DNA of 48,941 nt from Henriciella aquimarina (lineage in GTDB: Bacteria; Pseudomonadota; Alphaproteobacteria; Caulobacterales; Hyphomonadaceae), in NCBI RefSeq assembly GCF_002088975.1, contig NZ_NCST01000044.1, positions 1 through 48,941 on the forward strand, in the 5' to 3' direction. This document shows positions 45,539 through 48,941 of the stretch, one piece after another; the stretch's first letter is position 1, and each line of letters begins with the position of its first letter. The translations under genes were made by a program, and so were the position numbers. The notes under the pieces are model-generated. The model worked only from the letters and a program-made list of their open reading frames with translations. It ran no database searches and was not told the DNA's origin.

Positions 45539-48500
45539 CACTCACGGCCCAGGCGCGCGCTTTCGAATCGAACTTCAAGTCGTAGCGGTGACGGCGCGCC
45601 GGGCCAATGACGAATGGCGGGTCGAGGTGTATGGCCTGCGGGTGGAGGCCCCATTTGCGGGCGAAATGCTCCTTCACGGCGACCGCCTTGACGAGGTCGC
45701 TGCCGGTGAGGCCCGGGCAGCCCCAGGCGGCGGCCACCGTGCCGGGCAGCCAGTCGCAAGCGATGACATCGGCCGGTGACAGCAGGGTCCGTCCTGCCTC
45801 GAAACGGCTGAGCGGAGCGGGGTGGACGTCGCTTGCGCCGGTCAGAAAAGCGCGTCTTTTCAGCGGGTTGAGCGCCGAAAGCGGACCTTTCGGATAAGCC
45901 TTCTCGATCAGGTCGAGCCGGGCCCAGAGGACGGTGTCCAGATAGGCTTCGATGGTGACAGGCAGCTCGCCCGTGGAGGCATCGCGCTGGCCGGGCACGC
46001 CGCGAACGGTGAGCGTCCCGTGCGCCGGCAGGTCCGAGCAGATGACAAGCCGCTCGATGCGCACCGGATAGATCGCGCAATCGTCGACACCGTCGAACCA
46101 TTCTTCCGGCGTCTCGTGCGGGGGGCCATGCACCAGCGCGTCGAGGATGACGGCGTCGAAAGCGTCGCCCGGATCGGCGGCGAGCGAGAGGTCCACCCTG
46201 GCCTCGAAGCCGCGGGCATCCCGGTGCAGCTCTGTGACAGGCCGCAGGCCGGGGCCGTGGAAGAGGTCGGCGGTCTCGTACGGGTCCGGCCGGGCGGGGC
46301 CATGGTCCTGGGCGGCAAGCCGTGGGGCGGGCTTGCGCGGGCGTGTCAGGATCTCGCCGGCCGAGAGCGTCGAGAAGGGCGTATCCGGCTCGCCGGCCGG
46401 GCGCCCGCGCAGGCGGGCGGCGCCATCGGGCGTCACCTGGGCCTCTACGAGCAGGCCGGTCTCGGGAACAGACGCCCATTGCCGGGGCGAAAAGGCTTTC
46501 AGTTCGACCGGATAGCCGGAAAAACCCGCTTCGCGCGCCTGGCGCAGCAGCATGCCTGCCTGCGAGAGCAGCGGCAGCGCCGGCAGCGTATGCGTCGGGC
46601 GGTGCGCGCCGACCCAGGCCGGGCTGTCTGGCGTGAGCGTGTCGGACTGGCGATAGAGCAGCCTTGGCGCCGTCGCGCTGGAGAGGCGGACCGAGACCCC
46701 GCGCATCTCGTAGATGCGCAGGCCGTCGACCCAGAGCGAGCCGGTGCCGCTGACGATAGTCTCGGCCTCATGCTCTTTTACCGCATCGACCTCGATGGTG
46801 GCCGTGACCTGTTTCGCGGTCGGTGTGACCTGGCCGCGATAGGTCCAGGCGACATCCTCACCGGGCGCAATCGGGTCCCAGTGCGGCCGCTCGAAACGGT
46901 GGGCGAGGCCTTTCAGATCCGCCGCGCGGGCGAGCAGCTGGACCAGCATGTCGAGACCGAGCGAGCCCGGCTGGACCGGGTCGGAGAAGAAGTGTGCCCT
47001 GAAATACCACGCATACGGATCGACACTCTGGCGCGCGCGGATGCGGCCCATACCGGCGTTGCCGCCATCAGGCTCGAACCGGTCGATGAGGTCGAACAGG
47101 CCAAGCCGGCCCTGTGAGACGGGCAGAACGGTATCGGCTTCGCTCGGTGGATCGGCTGGCGCGGTGAGGAAGGCGCGGGCCTCGTCGCTCGCTTTCAGTC
47201 CGGCCTGGGTGGCGAGCGAAGCCTTGGTGAAGAAGCCGAAACTCGTCTCCAGCGTCACGACGGGCGTGCCGTCGGCGAGTGTGGCGTCGAGCTCGAAGAA
47301 GACGATGGTCATCGGCCCGACGCGCGAGCAGCGGGTGAGCGTCGTGCGCGTCCGGATGGTGCCGTCCTCGGGGCGGATCGGGCGCGCTGTCCTGCCGGCC
47401 CCGTCGAGATTGCGAAAGCGGGTTTCGCCCGACAGCGCAAAGCCCGAATAAGAGGCAAGCCAGCCGCAGGGCTGCAGGATCACTTCGGTCAGCACCGAGA
47501 AGGGCATGGTGGCCGTGCCGCCATCGCGGAAATACCAGGCATCCGGTGGAATGTCGTATTCGGCGGTGGCCGTCAGGCCGGCCTTCTGCTCGCCAGCCGG
47601 GCCGGTGACTGACAGCACGCGGCTCACCATGTGATAGGGCGGCTGCGGTAGGCGGGGCACGGCGCCCTTGGTGTCGAAGGGGGCATACATCGACCCGAAG
47701 GCCTGGCTCGGCGCACCGGAGCCGCACTCGATCATGGCGGCGGTATCGCCGCGCACATCGCACTCGTCATTGACATAATGTGGCACGCTCGCGGCTTTGG
47801 GCATGGCTGGCCACTTGCGGCGAAGCCGGATGCCGAAGCGCGGACAGTAGAAAATCTTCCGTCCGTCCGAACAGGCAAGAAGGCTTGCAAAAACAACCGG
47901 TTCTTCGCCATCGATCACCTCGTCGATGAAGACTTCATAGGTGACGTCATGATCCGTATCCGGAATGACCTGGCCGCGGCAATAGAAAGTGGCGGCTTCG
48001 CCCGGCACGGGCTCGAAGACATGGCTGTCGCGCTCCACCGTCAGGCCCAGCGCGGCGGCGGTAAATTCCAGCGCCTGCACGGCGGCCTCGGCCATGAGCG
48101 TGCCCGGCATGCAGGGGTCTTCATGGAAGTGGCCGTCATAGAACCAGGCATCCTTCGGCACGTGCTGGCGCGCCTTCAGATAGCCGCGTCCCCATGGCCC
48201 GCCCTGCGGGTCGAAATCGGCGACCTCGTCGAACAGGGCCAAATGCCCGCCGGGCAGGCAGGCCGGGCGGGTGTGCGGGGCGGCCCGCTCGAAACCCGCG
48301 CCGAAGCAGGCGAAGGTGTCACCGGCGCGGAAGGCGGCGACTTCTGCGGCGCTGAAGCGGCGTTTGGCGCTCGGCACCACCGGGTCGAGGACGGGCTCTG
48401 CCGTGGGCGCACCATCCTTGGCGGCGTCCCAGAGCACGCCCTTGGAGTGGGCAAGTTCCTCATCGGTGAAGAAGCCGGCCTGGCCGTTTCGCACCGACAG

Positions 48501-48941
48501 GATCAGCCGGTCCTCCGTATAGCAATCATATTCGAAGAAGAACATGCGCACGCCGGAAAGCTCGGCATGGCTCTTGATCGAGATCTGGAAGCGGATCGTC
48601 TCGCCGACGCGCGGCAGGCCGCCCTCATGGAAGGTCAGCTCGCAGCCGAGCAGGCGGTAGACCCGGTCGGAACAGTTCAGCATGTCCGCGCCCATCCAGG
48701 AGATGAGGGCGAGGTCGGCCTGCCCAGCCTCGATCATCGGGCCGGGACGCAGCAGGCCGTCGCTGACCGCCCAGCTGTCGGCGGTCACATCGGTCTCGGT
48801 CCAGATCGTGCCCTTGCCCTGGACCAGTGCTTCGGCATCGATTCCGGCAATCCGGTCGCAGAGCAGCATGGGCGGACGCGGCATGCGCACCTGGCGGCGG
48901 TATTTGTCCTGCGCGGCAAAGGCCGGCCCGAAGACCTCCGA
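45522..48941 (-). CDS. pfaC: PfaC-like omega-3 PUFA synthase subunit (partial, 5' end outside the window)
   Basis: The open frame runs to the right edge (1139 residues visible). It begins SEVFGPAFAAQDKYRRQVRM, the junction typical of PfaC after its KS-CLF domains. Four hotdog units form two FabA-like dehydratases. Their motifs are RPGPMIEAGQADLAL near residue 65, DAWFYDGHFHEDPCMPGT near 265, DAWYFRDGGTATMPF near 475 and YAWYFRAHFFSDPVQPGS near 650. The C-terminal 350 residues include a PKS-type dehydratase-like piece (DALVHGPPHETPEEWFDG near 935) beyond the usual PfaC end. The dehydratases set double bonds during PUFA chain synthesis. KS, CLF and the other pfa genes would lie to the right. 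Confidence 0.85.
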   Translation of the reverse strand, partial: SEVFGPAFAAQDKYRRQVRMPRPPMLLCDRIAGIDAEALVQGKGTIWTETDVTADSWAVSDGLLRPGPMIEAGQADLALISWMGADMLNCSDRVYRLLGCELTFHEGGLPRVGETIRFQISIKSHAELSGVRMFFFEYDCYTEDRLILSVRNGQAGFFTDEELAHSKGVLWDAAKDGAPTAEPVLDPVVPSAKRRFSAAEVAAFRAGDTFACFGAGFERAAPHTRPACLPGGHLALFDEVADFDPQGGPWGRGYLKARQHVPKDAWFYDGHFHEDPCMPGTLMAEAAVQALEFTAAALGLTVERDSHVFEPVPGEAATFYCRGQVIPDTDHDVTYEVFIDEVIDGEEPVVFASLLACSDGRKIFYCPRFGIRLRRKWPAMPKAASVPHYVNDECDVRGDTAAMIECGSGAPSQAFGSMYAPFDTKGAVPRLPQPPYHMVSRVLSVTGPAGEQKAGLTATAEYDIPPDAWYFRDGGTATMPFSVLTEVILQPCGWLASYSGFALSGETRFRNLDGAGRTARPIRPEDGTIRTRTTLTRCSRVGPMTIVFFELDATLADGTPVVTLETSFGFFTKASLATQAGLKASDEARAFLTAPADPPSEADTVLPVSQGRLGLFDLIDRFEPDGGNAGMGRIRARQSVDPYAWYFRAHFFSDPVQPGSLGLDMLVQLLARAADLKGLAHRFERPHWDPIAPGEDVAWTYRGQVTPTAKQVTATIEVDAVKEHEAETIVSGTGSLWVDGLRIYEMRGVSVRLSSATAPRLLYRQSDTLTPDSPAWVGAHRPTHTLPALPLLSQAGMLLRQAREAGFSGYPVELKAFSPRQWASVPETGLLVEAQVTPDGAARLRGRPAGEPDTPFSTLSAGEILTRPRKPAPRLAAQDHGPARPDPYETADLFHGPGLRPVTELHRDARGFEARVDLSLAADPGDAFDAVILDALVHGPPHETPEEWFDGVDDCAIYPVRIERLVICSDLPAHGTLTVRGVPGQRDASTGELPVTIEAYLDTVLWARLDLIEKAYPKGPLSALNPLKRRAFLTGASDVHPAPLSRFEAGRTLLSPADVIACDWLPGTVAAAWGCPGLTGSDLVKAVAVKEHFARKWGLHPQAIHLDPPFVIGPARRHRYDLKFDSKARAWAVSDDRYE

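Noticed and set aside
45822..47117. Plus-strand open frame of 431 codons opposite the PfaC-like gene
   Set aside because: Arg/Gly-rich shadow; the hotdog motifs lie on the minus strand.
1..48941. CRISPR array, tRNA, rRNA or replication origin
   Set aside because: No regular repeat-spacer array, cloverleaf or rRNA-like sequence was recognised by eye.

Overview
The window looks like DNA from a Gram-negative alphaproteobacterium. It encodes TamA/TamB, outer-membrane CopB and porin proteins, and Tat-exported multicopper oxidases. The lineage is inferred from general style only; no rRNA or tRNA was recognised. The right third (about 35150 to the end) is visibly more GC-rich than the left two thirds. 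One sampled 60-base line at 39841 has 39 G+C and one at 20041 has 32. The left part therefore reads as an accessory or resistance region and the right part as core chromosome.

Region 1 (1-8527) starts with the end of an IS3-family element that cuts a SAM methyltransferase gene. A rightward arginine deiminase (ADI) operon follows: a frameshifted outer-membrane porin gene, a YfcC-type antiporter, arginine deiminase, ornithine carbamoyltransferase and carbamate kinase. It continues without a clear break into a hotdog thioesterase and a Rieske oxygenase-like protein whose two domains are in reversed order.

Region 2 (8657-21269) holds a half-size GDT1 transporter, an exported rhodanese, an XRE-TPR regulator divergent from a 40-residue hydrophobic peptide with a perfect palindrome between them, and a CueO-like oxidase. 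It also holds an HlyD/fused-ATPase/two-permease ABC exporter operon ending in a DUF6629 membrane protein, a small two-helix channel, and an APC permease that belongs to the copper operon to its right.

Region 3 (19938-32817) is a copper-handling region in which every gene points left. Three near-identical CsoR-like operators (24452-24470, 28513-28529, 32801-32817) each precede a gene block. The first block is DUF5676, a Cu+ P-type ATPase, DUF411 and the APC permease. The second is a CopB fragment, a SHOCT protein, a DUF2231/His-rich/NTF2 fusion, an acyltransferase, an unknown protein and an AraC regulator. The third is a small Cys/His-rich exported protein, CopA, CopB and a second DUF2231 fusion. 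The second and third blocks contain paralogous copies of the CopB and DUF2231-fusion genes. No csoR gene is present.

Region 4 (33407-34938) is an AbiEi/AbiEii toxin-antitoxin pair followed by a strong terminator. Region 5 (35165 to the end) holds an acyl-CoA dehydrogenase-like protein, a BCCT transporter, TamB and TamA, an Sfp-type phosphopantetheinyl transferase, a GNAT-like protein, and the 3' part of a PfaC-like PUFA synthase that runs off the right edge.

The most interesting leads are the reversed Rieske protein at the end of the ADI operon, the duplicated DUF2231/His-rich/NTF2 fusion genes under shared copper operators, the XRE-TPR/peptide pair, and the GNAT-like gene overlapping the PUFA synthase gene.
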